A DNA stretch of 64,000 nt. Origin: Eubacterium sp. (lineage in GTDB: Bacteria > Bacillota > Clostridia > Lachnospirales > Lachnospiraceae). The notes beneath the pieces are model-generated. The model was given only the letters and a program-made list of their open reading frames with translations, was not told the DNA's origin and made no database searches. A program made the translations under genes and the position numbers. Below, piece by piece: positions 33,185-41,535 of this stretch (positions are counted from its first letter, which is position 1; each line of letters starts with the position of its first letter). The DNA is taken from positions 150,192 to 214,191 of the forward strand of contig JAFUVQ010000015.1 of NCBI GenBank assembly GCA_017477505.1, written 5' to 3'.

Positions 33185-35116
33185 CTATGAGATAATTCCG
33201 GTCCGCTTGCGGTTCTTAGCAATATACATATTGTCGTCTGCAAGCTTTAGTGCTTTTTTGAATTCAAAATCAGGACCAAGTATTCCTGTGAACGCTCCGC
33301 TGCTGCTGGTTGTGGCATATGGAAGAGTTGTTCCCTGATTATACAAATTCAGATACGCTTCAATTTTGCGGATTATCTCATCAGGATTACATTTGCCGAA
33401 AACAACAGCAAAGAGCTCGTCACCACCGTATCGTGCACAGAGTGCCTCTGGGGGACAGGCGCGTTTCAGTGCATCGGCAACAGCAACTATGGACTTATCC
33501 CCAAAGGCATGTCCAAAAGAATCATTGATCAGTTTGAGTCCATCCAGGTCTGACATGATAACGGTAACAGGTTTTCCCTGATTCTCCGGGAGTTCCTTCA
33601 TGGTATCATATGCATTCTGGAAGCCTACACGGTTAAAGAGTCCCGTGAGTGAATCGTGTTTATACATATCATCCATTTTTTTAATGAGATTCTTCTGGCA
33701 CTGGAGATTTACGAAACCGCCTATCCCGTTGCTGATTCCATTTGTCACGATAGTAGACTTGGAATAATTTGTTATGACAAACTCTCTGTAATAATAGCAG
33801 TTAAAGCCGAAAGGCTTATTCATATAATCAAGCGAATTAAAGAGGAGCGGATAGCCGCTTTCCATAAGGCTCAGTATGCGTTCACGGAAGTTGCCTGAGA
33901 GAACACTTACTTCAGTATTGACGGTAGTGTCGTGGAATACTTCTTTTGGAACGGAAAGAAGTTCCGAACTGTGTTTGTCAGCGTAATCAGCGTCATATAT
34001 TATATGAAAATCAGGGGTTCTTTCATGATTAATGTCTGTCATGAAATAATTCTTATCAAAGTCAAAGATATAATTATCTACAACTGTAAGTGAATTATTG
34101 GTCTTAATATTATGTATGCAGGAGGCCATAGCAGGGATATCCTCGCTGGTCTCCATGTTAGATGAAACATTATATAAAATTCTTGTATCATCCTGATGAC
34201 GGTAGAAATTGTTATTGAAGTTGGCAAGATAGCCGGACAGGGATGACATTGCGGACTTACAGCCGCAGGATTCATTCGGAATCAGCTTTGGGGTTATATG
34301 TATATCACCTGCAGGTTCTCCGGAAGCAAGCTTTAAGGCAAGCCTGCCTGATTCTTCTGCAAGAAGCGTGGTATCACAGCTTGAGGTCGCAATCTTCGGA
34401 GATACATAGAAGACTTCTTCAAAACCGTCGAAACCTGAGACCATAACATCCTCAGGAACTCTGTAACCATTATCCTGCAGTACGGCACTGACGTTTATGG
34501 CCATGATATCATTTGCGCAGATAATGGCATCAGGGAGTACATCCCTCTTAAGAATCTCTTTAGTGGCTTCTCTTGTGGGATCGGCCCAGAATTCTCCATA
34601 GCTTATCATGCTTTCGTCAAACGGAATATTATTATCGGCAAGAATCTTCTTAAAGACTTCTTCACGTTGGATAGAAAATGGATTGCCCTTAAATCCGGCC
34701 ATCATATGTGGCCGCCTGGCGTGATGATCCTCGATTACATGGCGGGCAATGGCTTCAAATCCTGCCTCAAAATCAAAACCGATCTTGACGGTTCCTTCAT
34801 AATCTCCGTCAACCACTATAACCGGGACATTTTCAGACTTTGCTCTTTTGATTATTCTATCTGAAACAGTGTGACTCTTGATCTTTTCATCCATAATAAG
34901 GATGCAGTCAAGCTCATTATATGGCATGATGTCATATACATAAGTTTCTGCGCATACAGCACTTTCATCCCAATAGATATCGGAATTTATAGCAAATATA
35001 AGAAGGTGAGCATTTTCTTTCTGAAGGGTTTCATTCAGTTTTTTGATGAAACCGTAAACCAGAACATCGTAGACTCTTGATGTACACAGTGCTATGATTT
35101 TCTTGCCGTTTATCAT
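33185..35116 (-). CDS. Second cytosolic LacI-like sensor fused to a GGDEF domain
   Basis: This 643-residue protein is a paralogue of the one at 12648. Residues 1-285 form a LacI/periplasmic-binding fold without helix-turn-helix or membrane segment (MINGKKIIALCTSRVYDVLV; ICANDIMAINVSAVL). ESCGCKSAM, again with a C-x-C pair, ends it. A middle region (about 300-470) precedes a GGDEF domain: DSLTGLFNRVGF and RYGGDELFA, with GGDEL at 564-568 instead of GGDEF. A Leu in the last position is a modest change and activity is still plausible. No RxxD inhibitory site is seen. The start has GGAAGGAAGG 8 bases upstream. The inverted repeat at 35151-35171 may regulate it. The ligand is unknown. Confidence 0.87.
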   Translation of the reverse strand: MINGKKIIALCTSRVYDVLVYGFIKKLNETLQKENAHLLIFAINSDIYWDESAVCAETYVYDIMPYNELDCILIMDEKIKSHTVSDRIIKRAKSENVPVIVVDGDYEGTVKIGFDFEAGFEAIARHVIEDHHARRPHMMAGFKGNPFSIQREEVFKKILADNNIPFDESMISYGEFWADPTREATKEILKRDVLPDAIICANDIMAINVSAVLQDNGYRVPEDVMVSGFDGFEEVFYVSPKIATSSCDTTLLAEESGRLALKLASGEPAGDIHITPKLIPNESCGCKSAMSSLSGYLANFNNNFYRHQDDTRILYNVSSNMETSEDIPAMASCIHNIKTNNSLTVVDNYIFDFDKNYFMTDINHERTPDFHIIYDADYADKHSSELLSVPKEVFHDTTVNTEVSVLSGNFRERILSLMESGYPLLFNSLDYMNKPFGFNCYYYREFVITNYSKSTIVTNGISNGIGGFVNLQCQKNLIKKMDDMYKHDSLTGLFNRVGFQNAYDTMKELPENQGKPVTVIMSDLDGLKLINDSFGHAFGDKSIVAVADALKRACPPEALCARYGGDELFAVVFGKCNPDEIIRKIEAYLNLYNQGTTLPYATTSSSGAFTGILGPDFEFKKALKLADDNMYIAKNRKRTGIIS

Positions 35117-35150
35117 ACAGTAAACCTTCCTTCCGTATAATATATCTGCT

Positions 35151-35171
35151 GTGTTAGAAAAGATTTAACAC
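35151..35171. promoter_or_regulatory. Inverted repeat upstream of the minus-strand GGDEF gene
   Basis: GTGTTA (35151-35156) and TAACAC (35166-35171) form a 6-bp inverted repeat, with TATATTAT-like promoter sequence close by on the minus strand. Confidence 0.35.
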
Positions 35172-35259
35172 TTCTTCAAATATAGAATTATAGCATCCGG
35201 TTAATCATTCATCAACAGAATATGGGGCTGAAAATACAAAAATTATTTCGTAAAAACAT

Positions 35260-35288
35260 TTGACAAATGTAATCGGTTGTGTTATTCT
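35260..35288 (+). promoter_or_regulatory. rplJ promoter
   Basis: TTGACA (35260-35265), a 17-bp spacer and TATTCT (35283-35288). Confidence 0.75.
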
Positions 35289-35292
35289 ATCT

Positions 35293-35424
35293 CGCGATGA
35301 ACTGCCGTAGACAGCAGGTGTCCTTCGGGACCTAACTGATTTATCAGCCCGCCGAGGAAAAGATTCGTTTGATAAGAATTCTTTATGTCCTTTAGCTACG
35401 TATGCGTTCCTAAAGGATTTTTTT
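35293..35424 (+). ncRNA. L10 leader (ribosomal protein autoregulatory RNA)
   Basis: The segment GCCGTAGACAGCAGGTG, a CCTTCGGG-type hairpin and the later GCCGAGGAAAA are the recognised landmarks of L10 leaders. An intrinsic terminator closes it. In this class the L10-L7/L12 complex binds the leader and promotes termination, limiting its own synthesis. Confidence 0.85.
35388..35424 (+). terminator. Attenuator terminator in the rplJ leader
   Basis: TCCTTTAG (35388-35395) and CTAAAGGA (35410-35417) with seven T residues after. It lies before the ribosomal genes and so works as an attenuator. Confidence 0.85.
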
Positions 35425-35461
35425 ATGCGCAGTCATTAATATTATAAGGAGGTGCATAAAG

Positions 35462-35953
35462 TTGGCAAAGGTAGATATTAAGCAGCCTATAGTTGATGAG
35501 ATCAAGGAAAAGATCGATGGCGCTGCCAGTGTAGTACTTGTTGACTACCGTGGTCTTACAGTTGCTCAGGATACTGAGCTTCGTAGACAGGCAAGAAACA
35601 ACGGTGTTATTTATAAGGTATATAAGAACACCATGGTTAAGCGTGCTATCGAAGGTACAGAGTTTGAATCTCTTACAGACAGCCTTGAAGGACCTACTGC
35701 TGTAGTTATCTCTAAGGATGACGCAACAGCTCCTGCAAGAGTTATCGCAGAAGTAGCTAAGAAGGCTAGTAAGCTTGAATTTAAGACCGGTGTTGTAGAA
35801 GGTACTCTTTATGATGCAAAGGGTCTTGAGACAATCTCAAAGATTCCTTCAAGAGATGTACTTCTTTCCAAGTTCCTTGGAAGCATCCAGTCACCTGTTT
35901 CAAACTTCGCTCGTGTTATTAAGCAGGTAGCAGAGCAGAAGGCAGAGGCATAA
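35462..35953 (+). CDS. rplJ: 50S ribosomal protein L10
   Basis: L10 anchors L7/L12 dimers to 23S rRNA at the ribosomal stalk. The N-terminus (KVDIKQPIVDEIKEKIDGAA), VVLVDYRGLTVAQDTELR and KNTMVKRAI are typical, and the C-terminal helix that holds L7/L12 is present (SPVSNFARVIKQVAEQK). Length is 163 residues, slightly short of E. coli L10. The start is TTG 35462, 7 bases after AGGAGGTG. rplL follows after about 50 bases. Confidence 0.97.
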   Translation: MAKVDIKQPIVDEIKEKIDGAASVVLVDYRGLTVAQDTELRRQARNNGVIYKVYKNTMVKRAIEGTEFESLTDSLEGPTAVVISKDDATAPARVIAEVAKKASKLEFKTGVVEGTLYDAKGLETISKIPSRDVLLSKFLGSIQSPVSNFARVIKQVAEQKAEA

Positions 35954-36004
35954 GCGGATAACCGCACAGATTGAATTATTAATAATTAATGGAGGAAATT
36001 AAAA

Positions 36005-36373
36005 ATGACTATTGAAGAATTAGTAGCAGAAATTGATAAGCTCTCAGTTCTTGAGCTTAATGATCTTGTAAAGGCAGTAGAAGAGAAGTATGGTGTTTCA
36101 GCAGCAGCAGGTGTTGTAGTTGCAGCAGGTCCTGCAGACGGCGGCGCAGCAGCTGAGGAGAAGGATAGCTTTGATGTAGAGCTTACAGACTTCGGTGCTA
36201 AGAAGCTTGATGTTATCAAGGTTGTTCGTGCACTTACAGGTCTCGGACTTAAGGAAGCTAAGGAAGCTGTTGAAGGCGCTCCAAAGGTACTTAAGGAAGG
36301 CTGTACAAAGGAAGAGGCTGAGGATTACAAGGCTAAGCTTGAAGAGGTAGGTGCTAAGGTTACTCTTAAGTAA
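36005..36373 (+). CDS. rplL: 50S ribosomal protein L7/L12
   Basis: L7/L12 forms the flexible ribosomal stalk that recruits translation factors. The acidic, alanine-rich hinge ([20 protein letters not shown]) joins the N-terminal dimerisation part to the C-terminal domain ([36 protein letters not shown]). All 122 residues look normal. GGAGG lies just upstream of ATG 36005. rpoB and rplA/rplK are not in the window: rplJL here is not followed by rpoBC, unlike in many bacteria. Confidence 0.98.
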   Translation: MTIEELVAEIDKLSVLELNDLVKAVEEKYGVSAAAGVVVAAGPADGGAAAEEKDSFDVELTDFGAKKLDVIKVVRALTGLGLKEAKEAVEGAPKVLKEGCTKEEAEDYKAKLEEVGAKVTLK

Positions 36374-36427
36374 TCATGTTCTGAACTTTCAAAACCCGCA
36401 AATGCTTGAAAATTCTTATCTTTCAAA

Positions 36428-36465
36428 AGAGTGGTGGTTCGTACTTGAACCATCGCTCTTTTTTT
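36428..36465 (+). terminator. Terminator of the rplJL operon
   Basis: AGAGTGGTGGTTC (36428-36440) and GAACCATCGCTCT (36447-36459) pair with two G-U pairs, followed by seven T residues. Confidence 0.9.
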
Positions 36466-36527
36466 GATACATTTATCGGGGGTTATCTATAGCCTGCTGA
36501 ATGAAGTACTTTTGTGGGGGTTAAGCA

Positions 36528-38552
36528 ATGTTTAAAAAAGGTAATTACAAAAACAAATGGAGCATATTCAAAGAGAACAATCCTACTTCTCATATATGCT
36601 TCCTGATCGTTGTTGTCAATCTGGTTTTTATAGCAGTTTCGGCACTGCTCATTTCCATTCTTCCTGAAAATGAAGGGCACAGTTTAGGAGAACTGATACG
36701 TCTTGCATTTACTCTTATGGTCAATCCGAGTGGTAAATACATATACAGCGAGACACCTATATCGCTGATAATTACGACTATAGTCGTTCTTCTCGGTATG
36801 ATATCACTTACCGGTGGTACTGTCGGTTTTATCACCAGCATTATCAACGGCTTCCTTGAGAAGACAGCACAGAACCAGAGACATCTTGATCTTGAAGATC
36901 ATATAGTTATCCTTAATTACAACAACAAGGTTCCGTCCATAATACTCGATTATGGATTTGATGACGTGAAGAATACTTATATTGTTATTCTTGCCCGTGA
37001 GAACAAGCAGCATATTCAGGATGAGATCGACAGCCTTTATGACAGAGAAGGAAGCAGGAAAAGGTTTAAGAATATCATCGTAAGAGACGGTAATCCTATG
37101 TCCAAGCTCGATCTGGATAAGATAAATCTCAGTAAGGCAAGGACGGTACTTCTTATGACTCCGGGTTTTGAGAATGACCGGGTTATGACCAGGGATGCCG
37201 CAGGAGATGAGATGAATTTTGAAGTATCAAAGCTTTTCATGTTCATCGTATGGTATTTCTCGGCACTGGATACTGAGTCCGGGACCAATATCGTGGTTGA
37301 GACCAGCAGCAAGAATATGGAGAAGATGATAAGCGACTATCATAAGGAAAGCGCTAATCAGATGTCTGTTTCCGTAAACTTCAATGAGATTACAGGAAAA
37401 ATGATAGCTGTTACTTCTATAATGCCATCCGTGAATCCGGTTATGAAGCAGCTCTTCAGCTTCAAGGGCGTTGAAGTATATATCGAGGATATTCCGGAAG
37501 GAAAGTCCATAGATGACGAGCTTCTGGAAAACCGTTCTGTCATTCCTATGTGTGACATGGGTGATAAGAGAGTTTATATTGCTGAAAATGAAGAGGAACT
37601 GGGCAGGAGAAAAGGCAGATTCAAGCTTGAGAAGAAACTTCCGGACAGTACAATCGTTCCAAGGATCAATTTTGAGAAATCCAGTATTATCATAGTCGGA
37701 ATCAGCAGAAAACTTCCTTATATCCTCGAAAGTCTTGTCTGCTTCAAAAGAGAATATGAAAATGATCAGCTGGTAGTTCTTCTTGCGGGAACCCGCGATG
37801 AAGAGGAGAGTCTCAAAGAATTCTATTCCAACCCTGTATATGAAAGCATACTCCTTCCGGATAAGTACAATTACGTCATAGTAAATGATATTTATAATCC
37901 TATGGAAGAACTCGGAAGTCTTACATCCAACAAAGCGGACTCTATCATTTTCCTTTCAAATGATATGGTTTCCGAAGTGCATATCGATGAAAAACCGCTT
38001 ATGTACTGGTCGAACCTGAAGAAGTCCATAAGACAGAATGAAAATGTAGATGTTATCGTGGAGATACTTGATTCTCAGAATCAGAGTATCATAGAACGTA
38101 AGAATAAGGATCAGATCATAGTCAGTGACGAATTCCTCGGACATGTATATGCCCAGCTCGGTAAGAACCCTAAGAGGATTGATGTTATTAAAGACATGAT
38201 CACATCTGACGGGGATTCTTCTTCTTTAAATGTCGATATGGAGGAGCAGAATGACAGTGATCTTGTCTGCGTTGCAGTAAGAGATTTCTTTGGCGGAAAA
38301 GAATACGACCTTTCATTTAAATCCAAGAGAGAACTTATCATATGGATATATGAAGCGACAGGCCACAGAGCCCTGCCTATAGGTCTGGTCAGAGATTCCG
38401 TAGAGTACATTTTCTCCAGAACCGACAGATCTAATGATGACCTTGACAGCTGCGTGCTCCTGGGTGTTGAGGAAGGACAGGTTTATCCGGGAAACAGTGA
38501 TAAGCTTGTGCTTGAAGATGACGATGAACTCGTTGTGCTGATGCTTAACTGA
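36528..38552 (+). CDS. CASTOR/POLLUX-like ion channel protein with RCK-type domains
   Basis: The 674-residue protein has two hydrophobic spans (about 22-46 and 79-108) with a short pore-loop-like segment between them (LAFTLMVNPSGKYIY). It lacks the usual potassium TVGYG filter. A large cytoplasmic part follows, with NAD-binding-like repeats of the RCK/TrkA type (HIVILNYNNKVPSIILDYG; IIIVGISRKLPYILESLV). The layout and LTGGTVGFITSI resemble plant CASTOR/POLLUX channels and their bacterial relatives. It is likely an ion channel or transporter gated by a cytoplasmic ligand, but ion selectivity is not predictable. ATG 36528 is 8 bases after GGGGG. It lies alone between terminators. Confidence 0.75.
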   Translation: MFKKGNYKNKWSIFKENNPTSHICFLIVVVNLVFIAVSALLISILPENEGHSLGELIRLAFTLMVNPSGKYIYSETPISLIITTIVVLLGMISLTGGTVGFITSIINGFLEKTAQNQRHLDLEDHIVILNYNNKVPSIILDYGFDDVKNTYIVILARENKQHIQDEIDSLYDREGSRKRFKNIIVRDGNPMSKLDLDKINLSKARTVLLMTPGFENDRVMTRDAAGDEMNFEVSKLFMFIVWYFSALDTESGTNIVVETSSKNMEKMISDYHKESANQMSVSVNFNEITGKMIAVTSIMPSVNPVMKQLFSFKGVEVYIEDIPEGKSIDDELLENRSVIPMCDMGDKRVYIAENEEELGRRKGRFKLEKKLPDSTIVPRINFEKSSIIIVGISRKLPYILESLVCFKREYENDQLVVLLAGTRDEEESLKEFYSNPVYESILLPDKYNYVIVNDIYNPMEELGSLTSNKADSIIFLSNDMVSEVHIDEKPLMYWSNLKKSIRQNENVDVIVEILDSQNQSIIERKNKDQIIVSDEFLGHVYAQLGKNPKRIDVIKDMITSDGDSSSLNVDMEEQNDSDLVCVAVRDFFGGKEYDLSFKSKRELIIWIYEATGHRALPIGLVRDSVEYIFSRTDRSNDDLDSCVLLGVEEGQVYPGNSDKLVLEDDDELVVLMLN

Positions 38553-38575
38553 TAGATAACAATTTCATAGACACC

Positions 38576-38607
38576 AACCCGGCGCTGTGTATCAGGCCGG
38601 GTTTTTT
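38576..38607 (+). terminator. Terminator after the CASTOR-like gene
   Basis: AACCCGGC (38576-38583) and GCCGGGTT (38596-38603) form an 8-bp GC-rich stem followed by a T run. Confidence 0.88.
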
Positions 38608-38636
38608 GTCGCCGGTAAGTAAGATTAAAAATATAT

Positions 38637-38665
38637 TTGACATTTTAACTCCTGTGAGTTATAAC
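38637..38665 (+). promoter_or_regulatory. clpB promoter
   Basis: TTGACA (38637-38642), a 17-bp spacer and TATAAC (38660-38665). The spacer holds a short inverted repeat (TAACTC-CTGT-GAGTTA, 38646-38661). Confidence 0.7.
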
Positions 38666-38676
38666 ATAATCAAGGA

Positions 38677-38703
38677 TTAGCACTCACCTAGTGAGAGTGC
38701 TAA
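38677..38703. promoter_or_regulatory. CIRCE element (HrcA operator)
   Basis: TTAGCACTC-N9-GAGTGCTAA, a perfect match to the CIRCE consensus, placed right after the clpB -10 box. HrcA binding there represses transcription until heat or protein stress. Confidence 0.97.
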
Positions 38704-38765
38704 CAACAGTAATCTGATTCTGTTTCAGGGATGAACTGATAGAATATATGAAAGGAGTTGATTCC

Positions 38766-41351
38766 ATGAACGCTGAAAAATTTACAAAGAAATCACTGGA
38801 AGCTATTGAGAATTGTCAGAAGATAGCTATGGACTATGGGGCTCAGGAGATAACAGCCCTGCATCTTTTGTACAGCCTTCTTACTATGGATGCGAGCCTT
38901 ATAGCAAAGCTTATTCCCCGTATGAATGTGGACCTTTCTGATTTTACCGACGAGGTAAAGAAGCTTATCGCTTCCAAGCCGTCAGTCGGCGGAAGCAGCC
39001 AGGATATTTATATGGGTCAGGAGATGGGCAGAGTATTCATCAAGGCAGAGAATTCTGCGGGAACCATGGGGGATGCTTATATCTCCGTCGAGCATCTGTT
39101 TATAGGTATACTTGATACGGCAGGCGCCGAACTGAAGAAGCTTTTCAAGAAATACGGCATAGATATGAATAAGTTCCTCAAGGTTCTTTCTGAAGTAAGA
39201 GGAAATCAGAAAGTTGAATCTGATAATCCCGAGGATACTTATGAGGCTCTGGATAAGTTCGGATATAATCTCGTAGAGAGAGCAAGGCAGCAGAAGCTGG
39301 ATCCTGTAATCGGAAGAGATACAGAGATACGACATATCATCAGAATTCTATCCAGAAAGACCAAGAATAATCCTGTTCTTATTGGTGAACCGGGTGTAGG
39401 TAAGACTGCGGCTATAGAAGGACTTGCCGAAAGAATTGTCAAGGGAGACGTTCCTGACGGACTTAAGGATAAAGAGATATTTGCTCTTGATATGGGAGCG
39501 CTTATAGCAGGCGCAAAGTACAGAGGCGAATTCGAAGAAAGGCTTAAGGCTGTCCTTGAGGAAGTGAAGAAATCCGAAGGAAGGATCATACTCTTCATCG
39601 ATGAGCTTCATACCATAGTAGGTGCCGGAAAGACCGAAGGCTCCATGGATGCGGGCAATATGCTGAAGCCTATGCTGGCGCGTGGTGAGCTTCATTGTAT
39701 AGGTGCCACTACTATAGATGAATACAGAAAATATATTGAGAAGGATGCAGCATTAGAGAGAAGATTCCAGCCGGTAATGGTGGACGAGCCTACCGTTGAG
39801 GATACTATCTCCATACTTCGTGGTATCAAGAACAGATACGAGGTTTACCACGGTGTAAAGATTTCCGACAATGCACTTGTTGCGGCAGCAACATTGTCCA
39901 ACAGATATATCTCAGACAGATTCCTGCCTGATAAGGCCATAGACCTTGTTGATGAGGCCTGCGCCATGATAAAAACGGAACTGAATTCCCTGCCTCAGCC
40001 GCTCGATGAGATCAGAAGAAAGACTATGCAGCTTGAGATAGAGAGAGAAGCGCTTAAAAATGAGGATGATAACCTCAGCCGGGAAAGACTGGCAAATATT
40101 GAGAAGGAACTGTCGGAACTTCATGAGGAATCAGCATCCATGATGGCTGTCTGGGAAGAAGAGAAGGCTCAGGTTGAGAGACTTCACAGCATAAGAGAAG
40201 AGATTGAGCAGGTTAAGCAGGATATAGAAATGTCACAGCGTAACTATGACCTCAATAAGGCTGCTGAACTTCAGTACGGAAAGCTCCCTGCTCTGGAGAA
40301 AGAACTGGCACAGCTTGAGGAAAGCGCGGCTGTTGATAACAGGACTATGATACATGAGACTGTTACCGATGAAGAGATTGCGAAGATCATCTCGAAATGG
40401 ACTGGAATCCCTGTTTCAAAGCTGAATGAATCCGAACGTAATAAGACACTTCATCTTGCAGATGAACTCCATAAGAGAGTTATAGGTCAGGACGAAGCTG
40501 TAAGTCTTGTCAGTGACGCTATAATCAGATCAAAGGCCGGTATCAAGGATCCGACCAAGCCGATCGGTTCACTTCTTTTCCTTGGACCTACCGGCGTAGG
40601 TAAGACCGAACTTGCCAAGACACTTGCCGAAGCACTTTTTGACAATGAGGCCAATATCGTACGTATTGATATGTCCGAATATATGGAGAAGCATAGCGTA
40701 TCAAGACTTATAGGAGCGCCTCCGGGATATGTGGGATATGACGAAGGCGGACAGCTTACCGAAGCAGTAAGGCGTAAACCATATTCCGTTGTTCTTTTTG
40801 ATGAGATAGAGAAGGCCCATCCTGATGTATTCAATGTAATGCTTCAGATACTTGATGACGGACGTGTTACGGATTCCAAGGGTAAAACAGTTGATTTCAA
40901 GAATACAATACTTATCATGACCTCTAATCTCGGTTCAGAGTTCCTTCTCGGCGGAATGGATGAAGAAGGGCATATCAGTGAAAAGGCCGAAGAACAGGTT
41001 ATGACACTTTTGAAAGGAAGCTTCAGACCTGAATTCCTTAACAGGCTTGATGAGATCATAATGTTTAAGCCGCTCACCAAGGAGAATATCACCGGAATAG
41101 TTGATCTTCTGCTTAAGGAGTTAAATGAAAGGCTTCTGACTAAACAGCTGTCAGTAACACTTACCGATAAGGCAAGGGATTATGTGATAGAATGTGGTTA
41201 TGATCCGGTCTACGGGGCAAGACCTCTGAGACGTTTCCTTCAGAAGAATGTTGAGACACTGGCTGCGAGAGAGATACTCGGCGGAAGACTCAAGGCGGGA
41301 GACACGATAACCATAGATACCGCGGAAAACGGACTTGTAGTAGTAAAGTAA
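38766..41351 (+). CDS. clpB: ATP-dependent chaperone ClpB
   Basis: ClpB is a hexameric AAA+ disaggregase that works with DnaK to rescue aggregated proteins. The 861-residue protein has an N-terminal Clp_N repeat domain, the first AAA module ([15 protein letters not shown], Walker [11 protein letters not shown]), the long coiled middle domain (about 400-530) that marks ClpB rather than ClpC, and the second AAA module ([33 protein letters not shown]). There is no IGF loop for ClpP. ATG 38766 is chosen: AAGGAG lies 8 bases upstream. The earlier ATG at 38748 overlaps that ribosome binding site. A CIRCE element directly controls it. Confidence 0.97.
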   Translation: MNAEKFTKKSLEAIENCQKIAMDYGAQEITALHLLYSLLTMDASLIAKLIPRMNVDLSDFTDEVKKLIASKPSVGGSSQDIYMGQEMGRVFIKAENSAGTMGDAYISVEHLFIGILDTAGAELKKLFKKYGIDMNKFLKVLSEVRGNQKVESDNPEDTYEALDKFGYNLVERARQQKLDPVIGRDTEIRHIIRILSRKTKNNPVLIGEPGVGKTAAIEGLAERIVKGDVPDGLKDKEIFALDMGALIAGAKYRGEFEERLKAVLEEVKKSEGRIILFIDELHTIVGAGKTEGSMDAGNMLKPMLARGELHCIGATTIDEYRKYIEKDAALERRFQPVMVDEPTVEDTISILRGIKNRYEVYHGVKISDNALVAAATLSNRYISDRFLPDKAIDLVDEACAMIKTELNSLPQPLDEIRRKTMQLEIEREALKNEDDNLSRERLANIEKELSELHEESASMMAVWEEEKAQVERLHSIREEIEQVKQDIEMSQRNYDLNKAAELQYGKLPALEKELAQLEESAAVDNRTMIHETVTDEEIAKIISKWTGIPVSKLNESERNKTLHLADELHKRVIGQDEAVSLVSDAIIRSKAGIKDPTKPIGSLLFLGPTGVGKTELAKTLAEALFDNEANIVRIDMSEYMEKHSVSRLIGAPPGYVGYDEGGQLTEAVRRKPYSVVLFDEIEKAHPDVFNVMLQILDDGRVTDSKGKTVDFKNTILIMTSNLGSEFLLGGMDEEGHISEKAEEQVMTLLKGSFRPEFLNRLDEIIMFKPLTKENITGIVDLLLKELNERLLTKQLSVTLTDKARDYVIECGYDPVYGARPLRRFLQKNVETLAAREILGGRLKAGDTITIDTAENGLVVVK

Positions 41352-41366
41352 ATAAAATCCACTTAT

Positions 41367-41404
41367 GGGAAGGTACCGGAGCATCAGGTACCTTCCCTGT
41401 TTTA
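41367..41404 (+). terminator. Terminator after clpB
   Basis: GGGAAGGTACC (41367-41377) and GGTACCTTCCC (41387-41397) form a perfect 11-bp stem followed by TGTTTTA. Confidence 0.85.
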
Positions 41405-41535
41405 TGTGGCAGGAAACAATATTGGAAACTGATTAAATAAAACATTTTCCCTAAATGAATATTGTGGTATATTATATGTTGTATTTTTGTGTCCATGTGT
41501 TGAAGTGGAAGAATAGTTTTTTAGGGAGAAAAAAT

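Noticed and set aside
38748-38765. Upstream ATG for clpB
   Set aside because: It overlaps the AAGGAG site that serves ATG 38766.
41406-41432. Possible third copy of the TAACAGG palindrome
   Set aside because: Only GGCAGGAAAC and GGAAACTG resemble it; it is not palindromic.
41455-41535. 27-residue N-terminal extension of the REC-GGDEF-HD-GYP protein
   Set aside because: No ribosome binding site; the receiver domain starts right at ATG 41536 after AGGGAG.
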